From JAWKIW01 sp046331175 (GTDB taxonomy: Bacteria; Actinomycetota; Acidimicrobiia; Acidimicrobiales; Acidimicrobilacustridaceae), in contig JAXLRI010000017.1 in assembly GCA_046331175.1 (NCBI GenBank), positions 1-64,000 of the forward strand: a stretch of DNA of 64,000 nucleotides, given 5' to 3'. A program made the position numbers and the translations under genes. This document shows positions 15,779-24,540 of the stretch, in pieces. Positions within the stretch are counted from its first letter, which is position 1, and the number at the start of each line of letters is the position of its first letter. The notes beneath the pieces were generated by a model. It ran no database searches. It saw only the letters and a program-made list of their open reading frames with translations, and was not told the DNA's origin.

Positions 15779-16879
15779 TCAGCCGGTCGTCGTGGTCGTC
15801 GTGGTCGTCGTCGACGGCGGCACCGTCGGCAGCGACGACGCCGGGCCGGTGCCGAACAGCCGTTGCAGCAGGGCCTGCTTCTCCGGGGCCATCGTCGCCC
15901 AGTCGTAGATCGAGCCGCCGATCGATCCGCTGTCCTTCACCGCCTTGGCGAACGACGCCAGGTCGGCGTCGGTCGACTCGTCGGCGATGCCGCCGGCCGC
16001 GGCCACGACCACGGGCGGCTCACCGAGGTTCGCCCGCAGCCGCTGGACGCTCTCGGTCACGTACGCGTAGGGGTCGCGGTACTGGCCGGTGCGCAGCGTC
16101 CAGTACGCCATCGGCATCCACACCGCGTAGAAGGGACGCAGCGCGGCGTAGGGGAAGTCGGGCCAGAACCTGTCGTTGATCACCTCGAGGTGCACGGCCG
16201 ACAGCACGACGGCGCCGATGGGCACGCCGCCGGCCTGCTCGTGCAGCTTCTGGGAGTAGGCGACGAGGTTGGCGTTGCGGGCGGCCGGATCGGGCTCGCC
16301 CTCGGTGTACTCGATGTCGACGGCGAGGCCGTCGAAGCGGTCGCCGTCGGCGTCGAAGTCCAGGATCTGCTTCGAGCGGGCCAGGTCGACGTCGACGTCG
16401 ACCAGCCTCGGCAGGTACCAGCCGACCACCCGCATCCCGCGGTCGTGGGCCCGGCGCAGGAGGGCGCTCACCCGCTCCCGGTCGACGATGCCCTCGGGGC
16501 TCTTGTCGTCCCACCGGGTGGCCTGGAGGAACAGGGTCTTCACGCCGCGGCGCGCCATGTCGTCGACGTCGTCGGGGCCGAGCGGCGGCTCGCCGCCGCC
16601 CTCCTGGTAGGCGGGGGCGAAGTCGAAGGCGTCGACCCAGGCGCCGAGGCCGGCGTAGGGCTGCAGGTCGCGGGGGACGGGGATGCGCGGCGCGGTGGAC
16701 GCGGGGGAGCGGGCGTCGTCGATCGGCTGGGCCGGGGCACCCGTGCAGGCGGGCAGGGCCGCCAAGCCGACGATCGCCAGGCACGCGGCGGCCACGGCCC
16801 CGAGCCGCGCCCGGCGACGGGGGTGCGCGCCCTGATCGTCGGCGCAGCGGTCGGCGTCCGGGCGGGAGGAGGCGGGCAC
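15779..16879 (-). CDS. Putative lipoprotein with TIM-barrel glycosidase-like domain
   Basis: 366 residues from GTG 16879. A basic region (RRRAR), a hydrophobic stretch and the lipobox LPAC (Cys45) indicate export and lipid anchoring. The mature part alternates strands and helices: GAWVDAFDFAP, RGVKTLFLQATRW, GMRVVGWYLPRLVDVD, FDGLAVDIEYTEG, VVLSAVHLEVI and AVWMPMAYWTLR. The acidic strand end VDIEYTEG resembles catalytic positions of TIM-barrel glycosyl hydrolases. It ends in a Thr-rich tail (about nine Thr). The substrate is unknown. TACCGT lies seven bases before the GTG, so it is probably leaderless. Confidence 0.7.
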   Translation of the reverse strand: MPASSRPDADRCADDQGAHPRRRARLGAVAAACLAIVGLAALPACTGAPAQPIDDARSPASTAPRIPVPRDLQPYAGLGAWVDAFDFAPAYQEGGGEPPLGPDDVDDMARRGVKTLFLQATRWDDKSPEGIVDRERVSALLRRAHDRGMRVVGWYLPRLVDVDVDLARSKQILDFDADGDRFDGLAVDIEYTEGEPDPAARNANLVAYSQKLHEQAGGVPIGAVVLSAVHLEVINDRFWPDFPYAALRPFYAVWMPMAYWTLRTGQYRDPYAYVTESVQRLRANLGEPPVVVAAAGGIADESTDADLASFAKAVKDSGSIGGSIYDWATMAPEKQALLQRLFGTGPASSLPTVPPSTTTTTTTTTG

Positions 16880-16886
16880 CGCGGTC

Positions 16887-16892
16887 ACGGTA
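16887..16892 (-). promoter_or_regulatory. -10 hexamer TACCGT, leaderless start at GTG 16879
   Basis: Minus-strand TACCGT with seven bases to GTG 16879. Confidence 0.6.
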
Positions 16893-16968
16893 GTGAGCGG
16901 CCCTGGAGGCGCGGTGGCAGCCCCCATGGCGCCCGATGCGTGCCCCGGCGATGTCCCCGTCCTCGGAG

Positions 16969-17075
16969 TGCGTTCGTGGTCGCGCTGGAGGGTGATGGGA
17001 ACGCATGCGGGGGTGCCGTGCGGGCGCGTCCTCGGTGTGCGTTCGTGGTCGCGCTGGAGGGTGATGGGGAACGCA
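16969..17075. repeat. Family D palindromes, two copies (16969-17005 and 17038-17075)
   Basis: Both copies begin TGCGTTCGTGGTCGCGCTGG and end GGGAACGCA, with a start-to-start distance of 69 bases. They occupy most of the roughly 300-base divergent region between the lipoprotein gene (start 16879) and the hydrolase (start 17191). Nothing else was recognised in that region. Confidence 0.85.
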
Positions 17076-17178
17076 TGCCAGGTGGGGGTGGGATGCGGGC
17101 GCTGGGTGGGGCGCGGTCGGTCGGCGGCATCGGGGCGGTGTGACGAGCGTCGGCCTTGTCGGGGCGGCCCATCGCTGA

Positions 17179-17184
17179 AAGGCT
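17179..17184 (+). promoter_or_regulatory. -10-like hexamer AAGGCT, six bases before ATG 17191
   Basis: AAGGCT, six bases, ATG. The same hexamer and spacing precede the barstar-like gene at 41977. An AAAGG ribosome-binding site reading of the same bases is an alternative. Confidence 0.4.
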
Positions 17185-17190
17185 CTCGGG

Positions 17191-18174
17191 ATGGCTTCAC
17201 GACGTGCGGTGGTGATCGGGACCGGCCTGGTGGCCGTGGGTGCGGTTGGCGTGCTGGCGGCCCGGCGGCGGCAGGCGCAGGCGGGGTGGGTGCTCGACGA
17301 CGCCGACCTCGCGGCCCACAGCGACGACCTCGACGGCACCGACATCGACCTCGTGTCCCACGACGGGGCCGAGCTGAAGGTGCACGTGGCCGGCCCCGAC
17401 GACGGCCCGGTCGTCGTGCTGGCCCACTGCTGGGGTGGCTCGCAGCAGACCTGGGCGCCGGTCGCCCGTCGCCTGGTGGCCGCCGGCTGCCGGGTCGTGC
17501 GCTGGGACCAGCGGGGCCACGGCCGCTCGCGGGCGGGCCACAAGGGCCACACCATCGAGGGCCTGGCCGACGACCTCGCCACCGTCCTCGGCGAGCTCGA
17601 CCTCCACGACGTCGTCCTGGTCGGGCACTCGATGGGCGGCATGACGGTGCAGGCCTTCGCCACCCACCACCACGCGCTCTTCCACCTCCGGACCAAGGCC
17701 GCGGTCCTGGTCGCCACCGCCGGCTTCGGCCTCGGCGGCGGCCTCAACGACCGGCTCCCCGACCTCCTCGGCAGCAGCTACGTCGAGCGGCTCTTCCAGC
17801 GCCCCGGCACCGGCCGGCTCATGGTGCGCTCCACGTTCGGTCGCACCGCCCACCCGCACCACGTCGAGGTGACCCGAGCCGACTTCGCCGGCACCCAGCA
17901 GGACGTCCGGGTCGAGCTGGCCGCGTCGATGGGCGCCATGGACCTGCGCGACGGCATCGCCAAGATCGACGTGCCCACCACCATCATCGTCGGCAGCCGC
18001 GACACGCTCACCCCCGTCGCCCTGGCCAAGGGCATGGCCGCCACCATCCCCGGCGCCACGCTCGAGGTCCTGCCGGGCCGCGGCCACATGCTCCCGTACG
18101 AGGCGCCCGACGTGATCACCGACGCCGTGCTCGCCCACGTGCGCGCCGACGCGCCGGTCCCCGTCGCCGGCTGA
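17191..18174 (+). CDS. Alpha/beta hydrolase with N-terminal membrane segment
   Basis: 327 residues. An N-terminal hydrophobic helix (VVIGTGLVAVGAVGVLAARR, about residues 7-26) suggests membrane anchoring or export. The hydrolase domain has the oxyanion strand VVVLAHCWGGSQQTW, the nucleophile in VGHSMGG (Ser147), the acid in GSRDTLTP (Asp271) and His299 in GRGHMLP. The triad is complete, so esterase or lipase-like activity is likely. It stands alone between a divergent lipoprotein gene and a convergent TetR gene. Confidence 0.9.
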   Translation: MASRRAVVIGTGLVAVGAVGVLAARRRQAQAGWVLDDADLAAHSDDLDGTDIDLVSHDGAELKVHVAGPDDGPVVVLAHCWGGSQQTWAPVARRLVAAGCRVVRWDQRGHGRSRAGHKGHTIEGLADDLATVLGELDLHDVVLVGHSMGGMTVQAFATHHHALFHLRTKAAVLVATAGFGLGGGLNDRLPDLLGSSYVERLFQRPGTGRLMVRSTFGRTAHPHHVEVTRADFAGTQQDVRVELAASMGAMDLRDGIAKIDVPTTIIVGSRDTLTPVALAKGMAATIPGATLEVLPGRGHMLPYEAPDVITDAVLAHVRADAPVPVAG

Positions 18175-18313
18175 CCCGAGGTCGACCTTGCCCGAGGTCG
18201 ACCTTGCCCGACGTCGACCCGTCCGTCGGCGGATCACCGCGCCGCCCACGGGAGGCTCTCGTCGACGACCGCCGCTGCGCCCGGCGACAGCCTGGCGACG
18301 GCCCGGCCCGCGG

Positions 18314-18937
18314 TCAGCGGGCGCGGTCGAGGCTGCGGCCCAGCTCGCTCGACGCGAACTCGTTGGCGACCCGGGCGATCGAGTCGCGGGCGAGCACCCA
18401 CGGGTCGTCGCCGCGCCGGCCCTGCAACCACGACTCGGTCACCGCGAACATGCCGGCCGAGATGATCGACGCCAGCACGCGCGGGTACGGGTCGAGCGGG
18501 TCGGTGCCGGCCCGACGGGCGAAGTCGTCGACGAGGCGCAGCCGCATCTCCTCGGCCACCAGCGTGAAGTGGTGGCGCACCTCGGGGAAGCGGTCGTAGG
18601 CCAGCACGTCGCGCACCTGCTCGGGCCCGAACGGGAAGCGACCGGCGTCGGCCTGGCGGAACACGGCCACCACGGCCTCGATCGGCGCGTAGGTGTCGGG
18701 GACCGCCTCGATGGCGCCGTACAGCTGCTCCATCCAGTCCTGCAACGCGGCCAGCGCCACCGACTCCTTGGAGTCGAAGTAGCGGAAGAAGGTGCGCTCG
18801 GAGACGTCGCAAGCGGCCGCGATGTCGGCCACGCGGGTCGCCGCGAAGCCCCGCTCGGCAAACAGGGCGAAGGCGGCGTCGCGCAGCGCGGTGCGCGTCT
18901 CGAGCTTCTTGGTCTCCCGTCGACCCGGAGCCGCCAT
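18314..18937 (-). CDS. TetR-family transcriptional regulator
   Basis: 207 residues. RTALRDAAFALFAERG, then TRVADIAAACDVSERTFFRY is the helix-turn-helix, of the subtype with FFRYF as the recognition-helix end. The C-terminal region contains a Phe/Arg-rich helix bundle. The ATG at 18937 is chosen over upstream in-frame starts because TACCCT lies seven bases before it, suggesting leaderless transcription. It is divergent from the M24-EphD-Liv operon. The perfect inverted repeat ACTGACA/TGTCAGT between them (18976-18995) is its probable operator. Confidence 0.92.
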   Translation of the reverse strand: MAAPGRRETKKLETRTALRDAAFALFAERGFAATRVADIAAACDVSERTFFRYFDSKESVALAALQDWMEQLYGAIEAVPDTYAPIEAVVAVFRQADAGRFPFGPEQVRDVLAYDRFPEVRHHFTLVAEEMRLRLVDDFARRAGTDPLDPYPRVLASIISAGMFAVTESWLQGRRGDDPWVLARDSIARVANEFASSELGRSLDRAR

Positions 18938-18944
18938 GGGCGCC

Positions 18945-18950
18945 AGGGTA
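18945..18950 (-). promoter_or_regulatory. -10 hexamer TACCCT, leaderless start at ATG 18937
   Basis: Minus-strand TACCCT with seven bases to ATG 18937; the inverted repeat at 18976-18995 covers the corresponding -35 region. Confidence 0.6.
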
Positions 18951-18975
18951 GCCGCGACGCGCGACATATGGCAGA

Positions 18976-18995
18976 ACTGACAAGATCGTGTCAGT
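18976..18995. promoter_or_regulatory. Inverted repeat ACTGACA-N6-TGTCAGT, probable TetR operator
   Basis: Perfect 7-bp arms with a six-base spacer. It lies 26-45 bases from the TetR -10 and about 70 bases before the GTG of the M24 gene, so one site could control both directions. Confidence 0.65.
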
Positions 18996-19062
18996 CGTGA
19001 CATGATCGATCGGTCGACGAGACCGGTCGAGGGGATCGGTCGACCGAGGGGGGACGACAGGC

Positions 19063-19989
19063 GTGGCAACCATGGCCATCGGCGACACGACGTCGGGCGA
19101 CACCCACGAGCCGACCGGAACGGACGGGCCGCTCGCGACCAGCGTCGCGGCCACCGACGCCGATCCCGCCGCCTGGGCCCGCCACCGCGAGGTCCAGGCC
19201 CTGGCCTACGCCTGTGCCGAGGCCGTGGCCGCCGACCTGCACGAGGGCATGACCGAGCGCGACGCCGCCGGCGCCATGGCCCGGTGGCTGGGCGAGCGGG
19301 GCGTGCGCGAGTGGTTCCACCGCCCGTTCGCCTGGTTCGGTGAGCGCACCGCGTTCGTGGCTCGCCCCACGTGGACGCCGCTGCACTTCTTCCCGACCGG
19401 CCGCCGCCTCACCGTCGGCACGCCGGTCATCCTCGACATCGCCCCGGTGGTCGAGGGCTACGCCGCCGACATCGGCTACGCCACCTGGTTCGGCGACGAC
19501 CCCGACCCGCGCCACACCCTCATGCTGGCCGACCTCGAGCCCTACCGGGACCTGGTGCTCCACGGCGTGCGGTCCGGTCGCACGCTCGCCCGCATCTACG
19601 CCGACGTCGACGAGCTGCTGGCCGACCAGGGCTACCGATCGGCCCACCGCCAGTACCCCTTCTCGGTGATCGCCCACCGCGTCGCCGACCGCCAGGCCAA
19701 GGTGCCGGCCCCCGTCCGCGGACGCACGCCGGCCGGCTTCGGCCTCGGCGCCCAGCGGTTCCTCGGCGGCCAGCTCGCCGCCGCCGTGCGGGGCGCCGCC
19801 CCCACGCCGTTGTGGAACGGCACCCGCCACGCCGATCGCCCGGCGCCCCCGGGTCTGTGGGCCGTCGAGCCCCACCTGGCCTGGGGCGACCTGGGCGTGA
19901 AGTGGGAAGAGCTGCTGGTGGTCACCGACGACGACGCCTTCTGGCTCGACGACGACCTCCCCCACGTCCGCCGCTGGAGCGCCCCATGA
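19063..19989 (+). CDS. M24-family metallopeptidase-like protein (creatinase/aminopeptidase fold)
   Basis: 308 residues. The GTG at 19063 follows GAGGGGGGAC (19046-19055). The pita-bread fold metal ligands can be followed: Asp in VILDIAPVVEGYAADIG (two Asp), His in FSVIAHRVADR, Glu in WAVEPHLA, and Glu in VKWEELLVVTDD. The family includes methionine and Xaa-Pro aminopeptidases, and also non-peptidase creatinase-like enzymes. Given the EphD-like fusion downstream, a role in lipid or amide catabolism is possible. First gene of a five-gene run coupled by overlapping starts and stops. Confidence 0.88.
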   Translation: MATMAIGDTTSGDTHEPTGTDGPLATSVAATDADPAAWARHREVQALAYACAEAVAADLHEGMTERDAAGAMARWLGERGVREWFHRPFAWFGERTAFVARPTWTPLHFFPTGRRLTVGTPVILDIAPVVEGYAADIGYATWFGDDPDPRHTLMLADLEPYRDLVLHGVRSGRTLARIYADVDELLADQGYRSAHRQYPFSVIAHRVADRQAKVPAPVRGRTPAGFGLGAQRFLGGQLAAAVRGAAPTPLWNGTRHADRPAPPGLWAVEPHLAWGDLGVKWEELLVVTDDDAFWLDDDLPHVRRWSAP

Positions 19990-21857
19990 CCCCGACGAGC
20001 TCGTCCTCCTCCACCACGACGTCCTCCTCCTCGGAGCGACCCGAGCACCCCGGGCGGCTCGTGCGCGGCGACGGGGTCGACCTGTTCGTGCGCGAGGCCG
20101 GTCCGGTCGACGCCCCGGTCGTGGTCCTCGTCCACGGCTACCCCGACACCTCGGCGGTGTGGGACGGCGTCGTGCCCCAGCTGGCCGACCGCTTCCGCGT
20201 CGTCACCTACGACGTCCGGGGGATGGGCCGCTCGTCGGTGCCGTCGCCGAAGCGGGGCGGCTGGCACCTCGACCGGCTCACCGCCGACTTCCTGGCCGTG
20301 GCCGACGACGTCAGCCCCGACCGCCCTGTCCACCTGGTGGGCCACGACTGGGGCTCGGTGCAGTCGTGGGCCTTCGTCGCCGACGAGCGGGCCGGTCGCC
20401 GGATCGCCTCGTTCACCTCCATCTCGGGGCCGTCGCTCGACCTCGTCCGCCCGTGGATCCGGCGAGGCCTGGGCTCGCCCACGAGGGCCCGGCAGGCCGC
20501 CCGCCAGGCGCTGTCGTCGGGCTACGTGGCCTTCTTCCAGCTGCCGGTGATCCCCGAGCTGGGGGTGCGGGCGTCGAAGGGGTGGGCGCCGGCGCTGATG
20601 CTGCAGACGTCCGGCGTCGCCGACCCGAGCGCCCACGTCGCCCCCACGTGGGCCGTCGACGCCCGCAATGGGCTCGAGCTGTACCGCCAGAACGGCGATC
20701 GCATGGCCACGCCGCGGCCCATCGGCCCCGGCACCATCACCGCCGCCGTGCAGCTGGTCGTGCCGAGCCGCGATCCGTACCTCACCACCGCGCTGTACGA
20801 GGACCTGCCGGCGCTGCTGCCGGGGATGGTGCGCCGCGACGTGGCGGCGGGCCACTGGGTCCCGCTGACCCACGCCGAGGTCCTGGCCCGCTGGATCGCC
20901 GAGCACGTCACCGTCGTCGAGGACGGCGTCGACGCACTGCGCGCCGATCGCCGCCGGGCGTACCGCGCCGCCACCACGAGCCCCGAGGACGCCCGCCGTG
21001 GCCGCCGATCCGCAGGCCGAACTCGCTTCGCCGACCGGGTCGTGCTCGTGACCGGCGCCGGGCGGGGGATCGGGCGGGCCACCGCGGTGGCCTTCGCCGA
21101 GGAGGGGGCCGAGGTCGTGCTGGTCGACCTCGACGAGGACGCGCTCGGCCGCACCGCCGAGCTGGCCCTGGCCAGCGGTGCTCCCGGAGCGCACGTGCGT
21201 CGCCTCGACGTGACCGACCGCGATGGGATGGAGGACCTGGCCGCCGAGCTCGAGCGGACCATCGGTGTGCCCGACGTCGTGGTCAACAACGCCGGCGTGG
21301 GCGCCGCCGGCCCGTTCCTCGCCACCTCGGCCAAGGAGTGGGACCGCATCGTGGCGATCAACCTCGGTGGTGTCGCCAACGGCTGCGCCGCCTTCGGCCG
21401 GCGCCTCGTCGAGCGGGGCGAGGGTGGCCACATCGTCAACGTCGCCTCGGCCGCGGCCTACCTGCCGTCGCGGGCCACGCCCGTCTACGGCACCACCAAG
21501 GCGGCGGTGCTCGCCCTCAGCGAGAACCTGCGGGCCGAGCTCTCCGCCGACGGCATCGGGGTGTCGGCCATCTGCCCCGGCATCGTCGACACCGGCATCG
21601 TCACCCGCACCACCTACGCGGGCGTCGACGACGAGGAGGCGATGAAGCGCAAGATGGACGCCGCCTACAAGCGCCGGGCCTTCCCACCCGAGAAGGTCGC
21701 CGCCGCCATCGTCGACGCCGTGGTGCGCGACCGGGCGGTCGTGCCGGTCACCGCCGAGGCCAAGGCCGGCCTCCTGCTGTCCCGCCTGGCGCCCGGCCTG
21801 CTGCGGCGCTTCGGCCGGGTCGACTCCATCGCCTCGATCGCCAAGGCCGGGAGGTGA
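19986..21857 (+). CDS. ephD: EphD-like fusion: alpha/beta hydrolase (epoxide hydrolase) plus SDR
   Basis: 623 residues; mycobacterial EphD has the same two-domain plan. After a Ser/Thr-rich start, residues about 25-315 are an epoxide-hydrolase-type domain: VVVLVHGYPDTSAVW, then VGHDWGS with Asp121 as nucleophile, and a late His in AAGHWVP. Residues about 345-623 are an SDR: TGAGRGIGRA, NNAGVG, Ser in NVASAAAYLPS, and Tyr501/Lys505 in YGTTK. In mycobacteria EphD acts on lipid epoxides and mycolic-acid modification; here the substrate is unknown. Its ATG overlaps the M24 stop (ATGA) and its TGA overlaps the next GTG, so it is translationally coupled on both sides. Confidence 0.93.
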   Translation: MTPTSSSSSTTTSSSSERPEHPGRLVRGDGVDLFVREAGPVDAPVVVLVHGYPDTSAVWDGVVPQLADRFRVVTYDVRGMGRSSVPSPKRGGWHLDRLTADFLAVADDVSPDRPVHLVGHDWGSVQSWAFVADERAGRRIASFTSISGPSLDLVRPWIRRGLGSPTRARQAARQALSSGYVAFFQLPVIPELGVRASKGWAPALMLQTSGVADPSAHVAPTWAVDARNGLELYRQNGDRMATPRPIGPGTITAAVQLVVPSRDPYLTTALYEDLPALLPGMVRRDVAAGHWVPLTHAEVLARWIAEHVTVVEDGVDALRADRRRAYRAATTSPEDARRGRRSAGRTRFADRVVLVTGAGRGIGRATAVAFAEEGAEVVLVDLDEDALGRTAELALASGAPGAHVRRLDVTDRDGMEDLAAELERTIGVPDVVVNNAGVGAAGPFLATSAKEWDRIVAINLGGVANGCAAFGRRLVERGEGGHIVNVASAAAYLPSRATPVYGTTKAAVLALSENLRAELSADGIGVSAICPGIVDTGIVTRTTYAGVDDEEAMKRKMDAAYKRRAFPPEKVAAAIVDAVVRDRAVVPVTAEAKAGLLLSRLAPGLLRRFGRVDSIASIAKAGR

Positions 21858-22846
21858 CCACCGTGCGCGACGAACCCCGCCCCGTGCCGCCCCGCCTCGA
21901 CGACCGGGACGACACCGCCGGCGCGGTCTCTCGGTCGCTCGGCCGCGCCGCCCACGAGGCGGCCGGGCTCGGCCTGGTCGGCGCCCCCGAGAACGACGCC
22001 CACCCCGACCTCGAGGTGCGCCGCGTGCACTTCGACTGGAGCGGCGTCGACGTGAGCTGGCTGCCCGACGACCGCGTCGCCGGCCAGGTCATCAACGTGA
22101 TCCACACCGCGCTGCCCGTCGGCGAGCGCTGGTTCGTGGCCACCTACCGCGACGCCCTGCCGCTGGTCCACGACGAGCCGCTGCGCACGGAGATGAAGGC
22201 GTTCATGGGCCAGGAGGCCGTGCACGCCCGCAGCCACGCCGGCTTCGTCGCCCACATGGCCGACCAGGGCTACGAGCCCGAACCGCTCGAGGCCGACGTC
22301 GAGGCCAGGGTGGCGTTCTGGGAGGGCCTCGGCAACCGCTTCCTGGGCGAGCGCCGCACGCTGCGGGTGAGGGTGGCGGTCATCGCCGGCATCGAGCACT
22401 ACACCGCCGTGCTCGGCGAGTGGGCGCTGCGCACCGACGTGTTCGATCGCGGCGACCCGGCCGTGGCCGACATCCTGCGCTGGCACGGCGCCGAGGAGCT
22501 CGAGCACAAGTGCGTCGCCTTCGACGTGCACCAGGCCGTCAACGGCGGCAGCTACGCGCTGCGAGCCCTCGGCTACCTCGTGGCCTCGATCGAGCTCGCC
22601 CGCTACTGGGACCGCTCCACCGCCCACCTCGTCGCCCACGACCCCCACCTGCGCGGCATCCGGGGCTGGCGGCTGCGGGCCGCCATGGCCCGCTCGGCCC
22701 GGCGCAAGAACCTGCCCAGCCGCGACCTCGCCAAGGCGTTCGGCGCCTACCTTCGGCCCGGTTTCCACCCGGCGGAGCGGCCCACCCTGGGCCTCAGCCG
22801 CACCTACCTGGCCGAGTCGCCCGCCGTGCGGAGGTTGGCATCGTGA
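21854..22846 (+). CDS. Predicted metal-dependent hydrolase (PF10118-type)
   Basis: 330 residues from a GTG in a GTGA overlap with ephD. The protein is helical with paired metal-ligand motifs: MGQEAVHARSHAGF, AGIEHYTAVLGEWAL, and HGAEELEHKCVAFDV. The Glu/His spacing (ExxxH, ExxH) is like ferritin-type di-metal centres and matches the uncharacterised metal-dependent hydrolase family often found beside epoxide hydrolases and SDRs in actinobacteria. A second possible GTG lies three codons in. It is linked by a further GTGA overlap to the transporter binding protein. Confidence 0.87.
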   Translation: MTTVRDEPRPVPPRLDDRDDTAGAVSRSLGRAAHEAAGLGLVGAPENDAHPDLEVRRVHFDWSGVDVSWLPDDRVAGQVINVIHTALPVGERWFVATYRDALPLVHDEPLRTEMKAFMGQEAVHARSHAGFVAHMADQGYEPEPLEADVEARVAFWEGLGNRFLGERRTLRVRVAVIAGIEHYTAVLGEWALRTDVFDRGDPAVADILRWHGAEELEHKCVAFDVHQAVNGGSYALRALGYLVASIELARYWDRSTAHLVAHDPHLRGIRGWRLRAAMARSARRKNLPSRDLAKAFGAYLRPGFHPAERPTLGLSRTYLAESPAVRRLAS

Positions 22847-24540
22847 CGCACCCACCTGATCGACCGCTGTTCGCCGACGACGGATCCGACGGCGCCGACA
22901 TCGCCGAGGCGGCCGCCGCCCGACCGGGGCCCACCGGTCCCCAGGAGCACATCGGCCGCATGGCGCCGGCCCGCTCGGCCGGGCCGCTCAAGGGCTACTG
23001 GCCGCTCGCCGCGCTGATCGTGGTGTTCGTGCTCGTCGTGGCGATCATCCCGTCGCGCGCCCCCGCCTCGCGGGCGTCAGCCGGGTCGGCCACCACCGGC
23101 GAGGAGGGCCGGGCCGCCACCGGCGACGTCCCGCTGTGCACCGACCGCACCGACCAGATCCCGGGCGATCCGTACTCGCCGCCCTGCCTGTCGTTCACCG
23201 GCAGCAACGGCGGCGCCACCACCCGGGGGGTCGACGACAAGACCATCCGCGTCGCCTACCGGGTCACGCCCGACACCGACTACGCCAGCGTCATCCAGCA
23301 GATGGCGGCCTCCGACATCAAGCCCGACACGCCCGAGTCGGTCCAGCGCACGCTGCGGGTCCTCACCCAGTACATCAACGAGCACTTCCAGCTGTACGGC
23401 CGCAAGATCGAGCTGGTGCCCTACGACGGCAAGGGCACGGTCATCGGCGAGATCTTCGGCGGCGGCCAGGACGCGGCCACCGCCGACGCCGTGAAGGTCG
23501 ACACGGAGCTGAACGTGTTCGCCGACATCTCCGCCATCACCGAGCCCTACGCCAACGCCCTGGCCCGTCGGAAGATCGTCTCGATGAGCGCGCCGTACGT
23601 CTCCGACGAGTGGTTCCAGGAGCGCCGGCCCTACGGCTGGAGCCTGCCGCCGAGCTGCACGCTCGTGTCGAAGGCGGCCACCGAGTACGCCAACAAGAAG
23701 CTGTTCGGTCGTGATGCCCGCTGGGCCGGTGGCGACCTGGAGGGCAAGCCCCGCAAGGTCGCGGTGATCTCGCCCGACAACCCCGAGTACCAGCGCTGCG
23801 CCGACTCGGGCATCGCCGAGGTCAACGCGGCCGGCAACGAGGTGCTGCGGCTCACCTACACGCTCGACATCGGCAGCCTCTCGAACCAGGCCGCGTCCCT
23901 CGTGGCCAAGCTGAAGGACGAGGGCATCACCTCGGTCGGCTGCGCCTGCGACCCGCTGCTGCCGATCTTCCTCACCGGCAAGGCCCAGGAGCAGGGCTAC
24001 TCGCCCGAGTGGCTCGTGATGGGCACCGCCCTCACCGACAGCGACTTCGCCGGCCAGCTCTACGACCCGAACCAGTGGAAGCACGCCTTCGGGGCCAGCG
24101 GCCTCGGCGACCAGCTGCCGCTCACCGCCAACGCCGGCTACAAGGCCTACAAGACCATCGCCAGCGACGAGCCGGCCATCTCCACCGAGCTGCTCTACTA
24201 CCAGCTCTACCTGCTCGGCATCGGCCTGCAGATGGCGGGCCCGAACCTCACGCCCGAGAGCTTCGAGTCGGGGATGCTCGCCTACCCCGAGCGCTCCGGT
24301 GAGGCCGGCACGTGGAAGTTCCTGCCCGGCAAGTACACGCCCCAGATCGACGCCCGCGAGATCTACTGGGACCCGGAGAAGGTCTCGACGTTCGACTTCA
24401 AGAAGGGTGCCTACGTGCCCGTCGGCAAGCGGGTCCGCCTCGGCGAGATCCCGCCGGGCGACCCGCGGGTCTTCGAGCTGGCCCCGCCGCCCGAGTCCAC
24501 CACCACGACCACCGCGCCACCGTCCCCGGGAGGTGGCTGA
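22843..24540 (+). CDS. ABC transporter substrate-binding protein, branched-chain amino acid (LivJ) type
   Basis: 565 residues from a GTG overlapping the previous stop. An N-terminal cytoplasmic segment of about 48 residues precedes one TM helix (LAALIVVFVLVVAIIPS, about 53-69), so this is membrane-anchored rather than a lipoprotein. The outer part is a periplasmic-binding-protein type I fold: IRVAYRVTP, YINEHFQLYGRKIEL, FADISAITEPYANAL and KVAVISPDNPEYQRC. It ends in a Pro/Thr tail. Together with the next gene it forms a complete importer, perhaps for a lipid-derived acid or amide instead of amino acids, given the neighbours. Confidence 0.9.
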   Translation: MTHPPDRPLFADDGSDGADIAEAAAARPGPTGPQEHIGRMAPARSAGPLKGYWPLAALIVVFVLVVAIIPSRAPASRASAGSATTGEEGRAATGDVPLCTDRTDQIPGDPYSPPCLSFTGSNGGATTRGVDDKTIRVAYRVTPDTDYASVIQQMAASDIKPDTPESVQRTLRVLTQYINEHFQLYGRKIELVPYDGKGTVIGEIFGGGQDAATADAVKVDTELNVFADISAITEPYANALARRKIVSMSAPYVSDEWFQERRPYGWSLPPSCTLVSKAATEYANKKLFGRDARWAGGDLEGKPRKVAVISPDNPEYQRCADSGIAEVNAAGNEVLRLTYTLDIGSLSNQAASLVAKLKDEGITSVGCACDPLLPIFLTGKAQEQGYSPEWLVMGTALTDSDFAGQLYDPNQWKHAFGASGLGDQLPLTANAGYKAYKTIASDEPAISTELLYYQLYLLGIGLQMAGPNLTPESFESGMLAYPERSGEAGTWKFLPGKYTPQIDAREIYWDPEKVSTFDFKKGAYVPVGKRVRLGEIPPGDPRVFELAPPPESTTTTTAPPSPGGG

